64,000 bases of DNA, taken from NCBI GenBank assembly GCA_932294295.1, contig OW028579.1, positions 35,842,362 to 35,906,361 on the forward strand, written 5' to 3'. Under the pieces are notes generated by a model. It saw only the letters and a list, made by a program, of their open reading frames with translations. It had not been told where the DNA came from and made no database searches. The stretch is from Alitta virens (lineage: Eukaryota; Annelida; Polychaeta; Phyllodocida; Nereididae). The position numbers were made by a program, and so were the translations under genes. How positions within the stretch are numbered: the first letter of the stretch is position 1; the number at the start of each line of letters is the position of its first letter. Positions 45,660-57,300 of the stretch are shown in pieces.

Positions 45660-46250
45660 CGGGACATTGATACTGACTTCGAACTGTCAAACAACTGATG
45701 TAACTGTTTTTTTAAATAATTTTTTTGCTGGAGACTTTTATGTAGTAGTGTTTTATAAGCTTTTATAGTTCACTTATTTTAGAACTTTAGTTGATGTGTA
45801 TTCTTTTTTGATTATTTTTTTATTTTGTTTTTTTTATAGGTGTTTAATTATTGTCGAGTCAGAGCATACAGTATAAGATAATTGTTATTTTGGTGAAATT
45901 GATTTATTGTATGATTTAGTTCATTATTGTTGTTGAGTGCTCTTTCTTTTCAAATTTTAAGTCTGTTGTTCTTAATTGTGATGTATTTTTATATATTCCT
46001 ATAGAAGTCACAAATTGTTACCCCTCAAGGCAAGGTTTATCGTAGAAACCGTAGGGACATACTGAAAACTTAAGAAGATCGCAGTATCTTCCAAAGATAA
46101 CTATTTGATCCAATTTTTATTTTTATGTTACTAATGATGATACAGGGCAAAATGAACTTGTAAATGTAACATATCAGGATCCAAAGAGTAATAATGTAAT
46201 TCCAGCTAGTCCACTGCATGTCACTAGGTCCACCTAGTCCTACAAGGTCG
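45660..46250. other. AT-rich spacer
   Basis: T-rich low-complexity sequence without recognised coding or repeat content up to the SINE cluster. Confidence 0.4.
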
Positions 46251-46255
46251 CCAGG

Positions 46256-46740
46256 TGGTGGGTGGGTGATTAGGGCTTTACGTCCTGTATTTCTGCACCA
46301 GTTGGGCTAATTAGGACAGGCAGAGACCATGGCAATGAGACGAGGATGAAACAGCCATCCAACTTAGGCTCGACCGGGAATCAAACCCAGGGGTGGGTGG
46401 GTGATTAGGGCTTTACGTCCTGTATTTCTGCACCAGTTGGGCTAATTAAGACAGGCAGAGACCATGGCAATGAGACGAAGGATGAAACAGCCATCCAACT
46501 TAGGCTCGATCGGGAATCGAACCCAGGACCCAGCGGTTGGAAGCCCAGAGCGCTACCTCTGAGCTAGGCCCCCGCCTCGAATCAAACCCAGGACCCAGCG
46601 GTTGGAAGCCCAGAGCGCTACCTCTGAGCTAGGCCCCCGCCCCACAAGGTTGCCAGGTGGTGGGTGGGTGGGTGATTAGGGCTTTACATCCTGTATTTCT
46701 GCACCAGTTGGGCTAATTAAGACAGGGAGAGACCATCAAG
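46256..46740 (-). mobile_element. Nested SINE cluster: SINE inserted into SINE, plus a partial third copy
   Basis: An outer copy is split at 46391/46579 by an inner full-length copy (46392-46578). The split carries a perfect duplication GAATCAAACCCAGG (46378-46391, 46579-46592). A further partial copy (about 46664-46735) follows a repeat of the flank AGGTNGCCAGGTGGTGGG. Confidence 0.88.
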
Positions 46741-46795
46741 GTCGCCAGGCAGCCCTGCTAAATCTACTGTACCGTACACCACAGTCCAAGGTATT

Positions 46796-46978
46796 AGGTG
46801 GTGGATTAGGGCTTTACGTCCTGAATTCTGCACCTGATGGGCTCATTAGGACAGGTAGGGACCATGGCAATGAGACGAAGGATGAAACAGCCATCCAACA
46901 TAGGCGCGACCGGGAATTGAACCCGAACCCAGTGGTTGGAAGCCCAGCGCGCTACCATTGAGCTAGGCCCCCCACTCT
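46796..46978 (-). mobile_element. SINE family A, diverged full-length copy
   Basis: Contains GATTAGGGCTTTACGTCCTG through AGCTAGGCCCCCCACTC, with more substitutions than its neighbours, suggesting an older subfamily (ACATAGGCGCGACCGGGAAT). Confidence 0.85.
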
Positions 46979-47351
46979 TCCTAATTATGTAAATAGATTT
47001 CATTATTGTTAAGTGATTATCTGGTACTTAAGTTTTCAGGTTCTCAAGTTAGGGATTACTAAGGTTGATGTAATTCCCATCTGGTGTTGTGTGTGAAAAT
47101 GAAAGTTCTGACTAACTTCTGCCCAGAAAACCCACAAGGTCTTCGTTTTATTACACGCATGCAATCTCAAACAAGGTTTGGAGGTGAAAAAGTTGGACCA
47201 AGTGGTTTAGATGAAATAGTCTAGGTAATTAGGCATGATTGTGCAATCATGCTTATTCTGTCATCTGTTTCAGGTTTCCAGGCTTCCAAGGTCCTAAAAA
47301 ACTGGATCCAATAATATATCTGCTCAAATCCAAGGAGGAAGATGGTCAATA

Positions 47352-50300
47352 ATGAAGGAAATAATACCCGAACCAATGACAACTGTGGAGCAGTTAAATG
47401 CTATGGGTCAGAGGCCGACCGAAGACTCTGTCTACAAAAAGAAAGTGGTGTGTATATAATAGTGTTTTTTTTAGCATTCATGTGCTGGTGCCGAAATGGT
47501 GGCGTTGCAACACTTGTTCTCATTTTCGTAGGCCTAATATTTTGTGTAGTAGAAAAGTTTCTGTATTTCCGGTTCCTGTATTCTCGCATGGTTTTCTTAC
47601 TCTCTTCGAGAGCTGCTGTATCATATATATCAAAATTCTGTGAAAATAATTTGGTTAATGAAAACAGTACAATTCATATGAAGTCACATTAGACTTGCAA
47701 AAAATTATGACTATAAGCACAACTAATTATTCATTATTTACGTATTATTGCAGATCCAACTACTCAGTACAAAGGGCAGCACAAATGTCGGGGATTCAGC
47801 CCGCAGGATCTTGCGTACCCTAGGGACAGCTAGCCTTTGGTCCGAATACAATTTGAAAGGCCGAAAAGAAAAGAAAGCGTTTGACGAGACGCCAGTGTAC
47901 AGAGTCGTGAAAAGTAAGTTTAAAATTGTGTTTTAAAACATTTTGCCTATCCTGTCAGGTCTTTGTGGGCAGTTCTATTTTTATGCAGAAGGTTTGTAAA
48001 ACCACTGTACATCAGAAAAATTGGAAAAAAATTGCTAAGTCAGCAAAAAATTGTCTAATGAAATAACTTGACAGATATTCGGCTGTGCAGTACCTAAAAG
48101 GGTTGAGGAAAAGTTATGATGCATGTTTGTCATCACGTTTCAATTTCTCATCAGTGGTTTGAGAATTCAGAGAGATTTCACTAAAATTGGGGACTCACTA
48201 GCAGACATCAGCCAGAATGTCCCAACGTGCATACCAGGCTGCTTGTGGCTCCCCCTATAATTGAAGCAGATGCTGCAATACATGATGAAACTCATTTTAT
48301 CAATTTTACTCTCATAAACTGCTGCTGTTTTGTCCTCATGTTGATTTAAATAAAGTACATACGTGTCCTAGTCACTGTACTGTGGGCCGTCTGCTCATCC
48401 TCACATCCAGTTAAATGCAATAATACCATAATGTACAACTAAAAAACAAAACTCATTGGGAAAAAAAATTTTAAAAATTTTTTATTGTAATGTATCGCCC
48501 AGAAAATGGTTTTTGGGTGTGTGTATGGTTTCAAATGTTTTTTTAAAGGTAGATGTAAAATGTTTCCTTGACATTCAACGAAACCAAAATGCTTCTAAGA
48601 TGTTGCCAAAGCAAGGAATTGTTTGCTGGGTTTGTATCTGTGATGACATAAACCTGTGAACACACACAAGATCCCGAGCCTATTCAAAAAGTCCCATGAA
48701 ATTCACATGCTATCCAAACTAACATTTTCAAGTAATTAATATCAATCTTAACTGAACCTACAGCTCTCATGACGGAGGAATTTATAAGTTGAATGTGTCT
48801 CTTCAATTAAAGACGAGTGAATAGGTGAGAATTTAAAAAAGTTTCACTGACACATGTATATTTCTTACCATGGCTGTGAATGCATCCCATCAAATGCAAC
48901 AATTCACTGGATCTCCAACACATTTGGAACAGTTGCTGGTAACAAGTATTAATTAAATACAATTCTCTATTGTTGTTATCAGAGGCCTGTGCCTCCTAAT
49001 TGCACCAATCTTTTGGATCAATGAGGAATGTCCATCATCGCTCAACTACGACCAATTCCGTACATAGATGGAGGCACTGCCGTATCTCTCAAAAATGGGA
49101 ATACAATTGCCAGTTAAGCCATCCAAATTCCAACACAACCACAGTAAAAAAAGTCAATGAAATTCACATGCTATCCAGACAAGCACTTTCAATAATAAAT
49201 GCGGATCCAGGGGGAGGGGGGGGAGGCATTGGGGTCACCCCCCCCCCCCCGTACCAGTCTTAATGTCTAATTGTGCCCACAGGGACATCTTTCAGTCATT
49301 GATTTTGGCCATTTGGCCCCCCGTAGGACCTTTGCAGTTAAATGCTATGGGCCAGAGGCTGACCGAAGACTCTTTCTACAAAAAAAAAGTGGTTTGTATA
49401 TAATAGTGTTGTTTTTTTTAGCATTCATATACTGTCACATTTGACTTGTAAAAAATTATGACTATAAGCACAACTAATTATTCATTAATTTACGTATTAT
49501 TGCAGATCCAACTACTCAGTACAAAGGGCAGCACAAATGTCGGGGATTCGGCCCACAGGATCTTGCGTACCCTAGGGATGGCTAGCCTTTGGTCCGAATA
49601 CAATTTGAAAGGCCGAAAAGAAAAGAAAGCGTTTGACGAAACGCCAGTGTACAGAGTCGTGAAAAGTAAGTTTAAAATTGTGTTTTAAAACATTTTGCCT
49701 ATCCTGTCAGGTCTTTGTGGGCAGTTCTATTTTTATGCAGAAGGTTTGTAAAACCACTGTACATCAGAAAAATTGGAAAAAAATTGCTAAGTCAGCAAAA
49801 ATTGTCTTATGAAATAACTTGACAGATATTCGGCTGTGCAGTACCTAAAAGGGTTGAGGAAATGTTATGATGCATGTTTGTCATCCCGTTTCAATTTCTC
49901 ATCAGTGGTTTGAGAATTCAGAGAGATTTCACTAAAATTGGGGACTCACTAGCAGACATCAGCCAGAATGTCCCAAATTTAAAATAGTTTTACCGACACA
50001 TGTATAATTCTTACCATGGCTGTGAATGCATCCCATCAAATGCAACATATCACTGGATCTCATTTCGAACAGTTGCTGGTAACAAGTATTATTCTCTATT
50101 GACAGTATTGTTGTTATCAGAGGCCTGTGCCTCCTAATTGCTGACACCAATCTATTGGATCAATGAGGAATGTCCATTATCGCTCAACTTCGACCAATTC
50201 CGTACATAGACGGAGGCACTGCCGTATCTCTAAAAAATGGGAATACAATTGCCAGTTAAGCCATCCACATTCCAACACAACCACAGTAAAAAGTCAATGA

Positions 50301-51189
50301 AATTCACATGCTATCCAGACAAGCACTTTCAATAATAAATGCGGATCCAGGGGGAGGGGGGGGGAAGGCATTGGGGCCATCCCCCCGTACCAGTCTTAAT
50401 GTCTAATTGTGCCCACAGCCACAGGGACATCTTTATTGATTTTGGCCAGATATTCGGCTGTGCAGTACCTAAAAGGGTTGAGGAAATGTTATGATGCATG
50501 TTTGTTATCCCGTTTCAATTTCTCATCAGTGGTTTGAGAATTCAGAGAGATTTCACTAAAATTGGGGACTCACTAGCAGACATCAGCCAGAATGTCCCAA
50601 CGTGCATACCAGGCTGCTTGTGGCTCCCCCTATAATTGAAGCAGATGCTGCAATACATGATGAAACTCATTTTATCAATTTTACTCTCATTAACTGCTGC
50701 TGTTTTGTCCTCATGTTGACTTAAATAAAGTACATATGTGTCCTAGTCACTGTACTGCGGGCCGTCTGCTCACCCTCACATTCAGTTAAATGCAATAATA
50801 CCATAATATACAACTAAAACACAAAACTCATTGGGGAAAAACTAAAAAAAAAATGTTCATTGTAATGTATCGCCCAGAAAATGTGCTTAATGATGTTATG
50901 TTTTCATGCTTCCAGAGGCTGTTAGAAAAATTAATGTGGAAGTAAACGAGGCAGAATTTGAGGAGAAGATTGCAACAACCCTAAAAAATGCCCCAAATCA
51001 GAAAGGGGGCTACAGATTTAAAGTAAGCGTGAACCTCGTTATTCATTAAAAACTTATTTGTACATGTATTATATGGTACATTCAGCTAATTAATTAGCAT
51101 TGTTAATGATATTCCAGACCAGCACCACAAAAAACTCAAGGCAAGACTCTTCTGATGATGAAGACAGAAATGATATCAATGATGACTGA
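47352..51189 (+). CDS. DUF4806-domain gene (partial), with duplicated exon cassette
   Basis: Exons spell the C-terminal DUF4806 domain. E0a (47352-47447) gives EPMTTVEQLNAMGQRP. E1a (47754-47913) gives the RRILRTLGTASLWSEYNLKG block, then KKAFDETPVYRVVK. E2 (50916-51022) gives AVRKINVEVNEAEFEEK. E3 (51118-51189) ends in an acidic DEDRNDINDD tail and TGA. Phases match (0, 1, 0). E0 and E1 occur again as E0b (about 49338-49391) and E1b (49506-49665). DUF4806 is a domain of unknown function common in invertebrate predicted proteins, often in transposon-rich DNA. The 5' end is not recognised: the ATG at 47352 is the first usable one, because an in-frame stop lies upstream. It may be a truncated or transposon-associated gene. 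Confidence 0.72.
48060..48480. repeat. Duplicated intron segment of the DUF4806 gene
   Basis: Near-identical to 50447-50885 (GATATTCGGCTGTGCAGTAC through TGTATCGCCCAGAAAATG). The downstream copy runs on into the E2 acceptor and is therefore the original. Confidence 0.8.
48508..49308. repeat. 800-bp repeat unit B, copy 1
   Basis: Runs from GTTTTTGGGTGTGTGTATGG to GATTTTGGCCA and includes GCGGATCCAGGGGGAGGGG followed by a C-run. It recurs at 49976-50447 (partial) and 51857-52655 (full). The GCGGATCCAGG edge recalls hAT-type ends, but no transposase is seen. Confidence 0.8.
49335..49665 (+). CDS. Second copy of DUF4806 exons E0/E1
   Basis: This is an almost identical copy of the upstream cassette. 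E1b has the same acceptor (ATTGCAG), length (160 nt) and donor (AAAA|GTAAGT) as E1a. It differs at only a few bases, giving Arg-to-His in the RRIL motif and Thr-to-Met a few residues on. E0b begins directly at a TTTGCAG that could act as a phase-0 acceptor. Either cassette can splice in frame to E2 at 50916. The high identity indicates recent duplication. Confidence 0.65.
49976..50447. repeat. Repeat unit B, partial copy 2
   Basis: Starts at AATTTAAAATAGTTTTACCG and ends at GATTTTGGCCA, where it joins intron sequence (GATATTCGGCTGTGCAG). It is closer to copy 3 than copy 1 in shared indels (TCATTTCGAACAG, CATCCCCCCG). Confidence 0.8.
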
Positions 51190-51223
51190 TGGATATGGAA
51201 ATTTGTATTTTGGTTGCACTGAG

Positions 51224-51413
51224 GTGGTGGTGGTGGTGGATTAAGGCTTTACGTCCTGTATTTCTGCATCTGATGGGCTAATTAGGACAGGTAGGGACCA
51301 TGGCAATGAGACAAAGGATGAAACAGCCATCCAACATAGGCTCGACCGGGAATTGAACCGAGGATCCAGAGGTTGAAAGCCCAGCAACTACCACTGAGCT
51401 AGACCCCCACCCC
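51224..51413 (-). mobile_element. SINE family A with 15-bp TSD, 34 bp after the DUF4806 gene stop
   Basis: A (GGT)n-tailed copy. The TSD TTTGGTTGCACTGAG is perfect (51209-51223, 51414-51428). It sits in the presumed 3' UTR of the DUF4806 gene. Confidence 0.9.
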
Positions 51414-51856
51414 TTTGGTTGCACTGAGAAATTTGTATTTTAGTGACCAGTGTAACCTTTTCCTAAATAAAAGTTGGTAATATGCAACAGTTTTTTGTCA
51501 GTTTCCTTGAAGTGTCTCCGGCAATGCCAAAGTGAAATGTCTGGTAAACATAACTTCATAACATATTGGAAACGTAACACCAAAACTTCATGGAAACAGA
51601 ACACCAAAACTTCATGGAAACATAACTTCCAAATCATGTTTAAAATGTAATGCTGAAACGTTTTGGAAACATAACTTCAAAACATGTTTGAAACGTTGCC
51701 CTGAAAATGTTATTTAAAACGTTTTTGAAACGTGTAGAAGTGTCTACAGAAGTATGCTTTGAATACGTATTCAGGTTACGTTTTCAAGACAAAAAAAAAA
51801 AGATTTTAAAACGTTTTTGAAATGTGGAATTGTTAGCTGGGCATGTAGGCCTATAG

Positions 51857-52655
51857 GTTTTTGGGTGTGTATATGGTTTCAAAACTTTTTGTAAAGGTAG
51901 ATGTAAAATGTTTCCTTGACATTCAACGAAACCAAAATGCTTCTAAGATGTTGCCAAAACAAGGAATTGTTTGCAGGGTTTGTATCTGTGATGACATAGA
52001 CCTGTGAACAAACACAAAGATCCCGAGCCTTTTCAAAAAAGTCCCATGAAATTCACATGCTATCCAAACTAGCATTTTCAAGTAATTAATATCAATCTTA
52101 ACTGAACCTACGGCTCTCATGACGGAGGAATTTATAAGTTGAATGTGTCTCTTCAATTAAAGACGAGAGAATAGGTGAGAATTTAAAATAGTTTTACCGA
52201 CACATGTATATTTCTTACCATGGCTGTGAATGCATCCCATCAAATGCAACATATCACTGGATCTCATTTCGAACAGTTGCTGGTAACAAGTATTATTCTC
52301 TATTGACAGTATTGTTGTTATCAGAGGCCTGTGCCTCCTAATTGCTGACACCAATCTATTGGATCAATGAGGAATGTCCATTATCGCTCAAGTACGACCA
52401 ATTCCGTACATAGACGGAGGCACTGCCGTATCTCTAAAAAATGGGAATACAATTGCCAGTTAAGCCATCCACATTCCAACACAACCACAGTAAAAAGTCA
52501 ATGAAATTCACATGCTATCCAGACAAGCACTTTCAATAATAAATGCGGATCCAGGGGGAGGGGGGGGGGGAAGGCATTGGGGCCATCCCCCCGTACCAGT
52601 CTTAATGTCTAATTGTGCCCACAGCCACAGGGACATCTTTATTGATTTTGGCCAT
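51857..52655. repeat. Repeat unit B, copy 3
   Basis: Full length. It is followed by a C-run of about 22 and GCCAGAGTCAGGGCTGGATC. It lies between the DUF4806 gene and the SAP130 promoter. Confidence 0.8.
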
Positions 52656-53299
52656 TTGCCCCCCCCCCCCCCCCCCCCCCGCCAGAGTCAGGGCTGGATC
52701 CGCCAGTGCTGCCAGTCTGCTTTGATAATGAAATTCACATGCTAACCCAGCAAGCATTTTTGTATCATATGATTCAAACATTCAACCGCCACTGTGTCCG
52801 CTGATGCTCCATATGTTGACAATGTTCTCGTCTCTCGCGCTAAAGCTGAGGTATGCCAATGGCCCATGTGCTTGCATGCTCTTCCTGCAGGCCAGCGCTG
52901 GCACATGTACTTAGCTTAGTTGTTAGCTTAATCAGTTGCGTATGACTAAGCTCTGCCACTGTACCGTTTCTTAGCTGCTACAGTACTACCAAACGCCAAT
53001 CCACGAACCAAAAACTGCAGCAGCCTCTGCACGTTGGGATCACAATCTCCATCGAGGTCGCCGCTGATCATCTGACTGCACCGGAGCACATCTATCAACA
53101 ATGAATCCCTGCGCCAGACATGTGCATGTTTGTATATTTCATACGCTAAATTCACACCGCAGCTATAGTTTTAAAACCGAAATATTGCATTAAAGAAGAA
53201 ATATGTATAAGTTTAGTACTTTTTTTTCTAGCTTAATGTATTATTCGATAGAAAATTAGTGAACTATATTTTGGCGGAATAATCGTACGAAAGTGAGTA

Positions 53300-53400
53300 G
53301 CCCGAAAACGTCCGCCGCCAAGAAGTAAGTTTGGCCACGTGACCATGATTGTCCAATCACAGTGCAGGAGTCAATTCTGGCTGCAGACTTGAGCTTGTGT
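53300..53400 (+). promoter_or_regulatory. Putative SAP130 core/proximal promoter
   Basis: A locally CpG-richer stretch upstream of the noncoding exon contains an E-box in the extended context GGCCACGTGACC near 53333-53344, a USF/MAX-type site. About 13 bp downstream is a CCAAT box in good NF-Y context (GTCCAATCAC). CpGs cluster in CGTCCGCCGCC just upstream. No TATA box is seen, as expected for a housekeeping corepressor gene. The transcription start (about 53,380-53,420) is inferred. Confidence 0.55.
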
Positions 53401-53481
53401 TTCGAAAGGCAGAAGGAGGGAAAGCCTGTCGGATTTGCGAGCCTGTTACGGCAAAAGGAGTTTATAGGTTTTACGCTTCAG
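53390..53481 (+). other. SAP130: SAP130 5' noncoding exon 1 (start approximate)
   Basis: An 840-bp intron separates a good donor (CGCTTCAG|GTGTGT, at 53481/53482) from the exon 2 acceptor at 54324. The upstream exon has no in-frame start that joins the SAP130 frame, so it is read as 5' UTR. The 5' boundary is uncertain. Confidence 0.5.
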
Positions 53482-54324
53482 GTGTGTAGTACAATCTTTA
53501 TACCACAGAGAACATTATGACACATTTTCATTGGAATTGATCGGATAGTTTTGACATACGGCGCCGTGGAAATCAGGACCATTTTCACGTTGTCGGATCA
53601 GTTCCCATTGACATTTCGGCACCTTTTCGTCTTCAGTTGTCAGAGTTTTGTGGATTTTGGTGCGCTACAGTCATTTTGGAAGTGTCAAGAACTTGGTAGT
53701 ACTAATGTGTTGGCTAGATTTGGGATAAAAGAGGGTTAGCATTGTAAGTCGGTCATGTCTGAGGGAATCCCGCTTCTTATTTGTTACTCATGTTGTGGGG
53801 CACATGTGACGTCATTAGGCCCCAATCGAGCATACGCCAGATGTAAATATGGACACGTGTTTCCTTGAGGGATTCCCCAATGTCAAGAGTTGCTCTGTCA
53901 AGTTCTAAACGCATATCACTGTGTATTAATTGTAAATTTGTCACTTAATTTATGTAAGTTATGGGTAACCGATACACTAGACTTCGCCACAATAGCGAAA
54001 TTGCCCCTGAAAGTAAAAAATAATCATGATAATTGCAACACTATTTAAGTCTTGAAGTGCCATTTAATTATATTTTCTTTAATAGTAAATTTTGTTCAAC
54101 AGCGGAGTTGTGAATAATAATTATATTATAATGATCGAAAGAAACAAATAGTGCAAGTCCCATTCTCGGTACCCAGGCTTTTCAATGAAATAAGTGCCAC
54201 TTGTTCCAATGGAATGGCAAGGCTGTTGGCTGGATCAGTATTGTGCATTCATCATTTCTGCCTGCTGATTTAATTAATATTCTTGAATTGTGATAATGAC
54301 TAATTAATGAATTCTTTGTTGCAG

Positions 54325-57300
54325 CGTGATATAATGCAGCATGAGTAGTCAGAGTTTCCAAGGCAGTGGTGGGGGAGGCGATGATAAGCCACGCCCCTCT
54401 CTACCCCAATCACACATTCTACCATCTGGTGCCCTGGCAAATAATGTCATGCCCAATGTAAGTTTGTTAGCTTTTTCATCTGGTAATTACACGGATATTA
54501 AACATAAAACTAGCTGAAAATTTTACCAAAATAAAATATAAATTAACAGTAAAAATGTCGGGATTAGGTTTGAGAATGTCAGTTGTGCAATAATCAATTA
54601 ATTTAATGTTGTGATGTATTCAGGCAATGGTGAAGCAAGCCAATCGCTTAATAGCCCCAGCTCCCAGTTCCCATTTGGTTGGAGCACCACCTGTGTCGGG
54701 GCACAATCTCCTCACTCGACTATCTGGCAACATGAGTAAGTTGATGGCAGGTTGTGTAAAAGCAAATTGGTCAAATTTTAGGGTTTTGTAACTGAAGGTT
54801 TTTGAACTAATCTCACAATATTGTTTTACAGCTGTACTGGGCAGTGGTGTCAGTGGTGACCAACCCGTGTCTGTAAGTAACCAGTCGCCGGTGGTGTTAC
54901 CCATTGCGACCTCAACCCCCTCTGTTGGGGGTACCCTGCAAACGATCCCTGTTAACATTCAGGCCACTGGAACCAGTCTGATCCATGCTGCTGCAGCACC
55001 TGCACAATCAGTTACTGCTCATCAGGTATGTGTTCATAAACATTTATTATAGATGTCCATTTTGTGGATTATTGTTATTTGGCTAGACAAGGTCACAGAT
55101 TGTCTCTGTTCACTGTGCAATGATAATGTAATCAGAACCAAGTAATTTACTCTGGTGTTGGGAATTCTCTGGTAACATACATTTGCTGCACTGTTTACCA
55201 CCCCCTTGGAGTATTTTTGAATCCGAATTGCTACCATGTGAAACCAACTTCTCTTTCCATCATTTTAGTCATTTGATAGACTGAGGTAACATTTTTAGTG
55301 TTGGGGACACTCATGAGTTAATAGATCAATTGTTTTGTCCTTTGATTTCAGCCTGGTTTCCGCCCTGCTAGAACCAATTCCCCAGTGTTATTGACGATGC
55401 CAGTCCCTATGTCTTCGCTCATCAGAGCTCCAGGTCCAGTGGCAGGGGCTGCTCAGAGTTCAATTAATAGCGGGGCAAACATTTCACAATTATGTCAGCA
55501 GACAGCTGCAGTGGCGACATCTGGCGTTTCATCTGCAAACCAACAGTCAGTGCCACTAGTTCACCCTGTGTCTCATGTACCTAGAGGTACGTGTATATTT
55601 TTGCCATTTTTGGACAAACTAACTAATCCAACAAATTGCCGGTGTTTAAGTTTCTAACCATCCTCCCAATAGGTGTGCTAAGTGTCATATGTTCAGGCAT
55701 TAGTCACTATGTTCGTTGTGTTTATTAGTCATCTCATTTGTGTTGAAGATGATAAGTAACTCTAGATAGACATATTGTTCTACTACTGAGAAGTTGTCAG
55801 ATACTCATATATGCAACTCTCTTAGCATTAAGGCCATAAGAGGAGCTTAATTTCATATGTGCTGTGTGAATATTTAGACATTAATTTGTGTATATGTCAT
55901 ATTTTCTACAGGAGCTGCTGCAGCTTCAGCACTTGCTACGTCAAAATCAACAGCAATGGCTCAAGTGTTAAGAGCTGCCCATCAACCCCAACAGACCTCA
56001 GCAACTGTCTCACTGACCGCTGCCACGCCCCTTTTGGCCGGCATTCCCGCTAGAGTTCCTCTGCCTTTGAGAGCAGCTGCTCCCGTCTCCCAGTCCGCTA
56101 CTCTCGGGCGGTCTACATCGCCATCATCAGCTCTCATTCATCCTCACACTGAAGCATCTCATAGGTATGTGAAGAATTTCTTAAAAGTGATTCATGATCA
56201 CCTTTTTACACTGCCTTGTTGATAAAACAGATTCTATGGTAAGGCTTAAGTCATGCTTTGACCAGACCTGAACACGGTCTTAATAAACTGGATCATCATT
56301 GGTCATTTGTGGCGAATTACATGAAGCCTAACTTAAGCATATTATACCATTATTTGACACGTGTAAAAGAAATTGGCATGTGAATCATTAGATGGATTGA
56401 AATTATATGAATCTTTAGTTGGAAGCTTTTATTTATTTCACCTTTTGAAGTTATGATCACAATGAAAAGTAATTGTAATTGTTCATGAAGTGTATTTGCT
56501 GTTTTTATTTTGTTGACCCATTTAGTTTCGGATTTCAGGCCAGGTGTGAATGTTCAGCAGACCGTGACTACTGGCACAGGTGGCAGCACTGTGCAATTCA
56601 CCATACAGCAAAAACCGCAACTTGGAGAAGCTGCCCCTCGCCAGGTTATGCCTGTCACCCAGCTGCAGGCTGCCATGGCAACCAAACCCATTCATTTGTC
56701 GCAGAATACTGCAGGTCATGCAGCTGCTATTTCTCAAAAAGTGATGTCCCAGGTAAATCCAGCCTGCATCACTCCCTTACAGCAAGTTACCACAACCCAG
56801 AAAATTGGTAAGTGTATATTTGATTAATTGCTTAGAGCTGATCGGTATTTAAAATGAATTATAGCAATGGAGCACTTTCATTGACCTTAGTGCCTGTTAA
56901 GTTTTATTCAGTAATATTTCTGTAGAAGAGTCTCTCGCTAGTGATCCCAAATTAAAAAAACATACGATATACCATTGGTGATACCAATTTGCTAGTGAAT
57001 CACCCATCTCTCGAGCTATGTCTCTCTGGAACCCAGGTGGGCACTCGCTTGCGTTACCCTCCGGTTTCTTAGAGTGCTCTCCTGATCTGCCCATACATAA
57101 TATGTAAATTTGTGAATTATTATTTTCTTATAATAGATCAATATGTTTGTTGAATAATATTAATTGTTTATGAAATATGTATTGTGCAGGAAATAAAGTG
57201 TCTTGAGTCTCTGCACAGCCCATTTCTGTTCAGTTGTTAACTGGTAGAACATTTAATTTCAATATATCCACCTGCCATGGGAAAAATACAGCTTTTGCTG

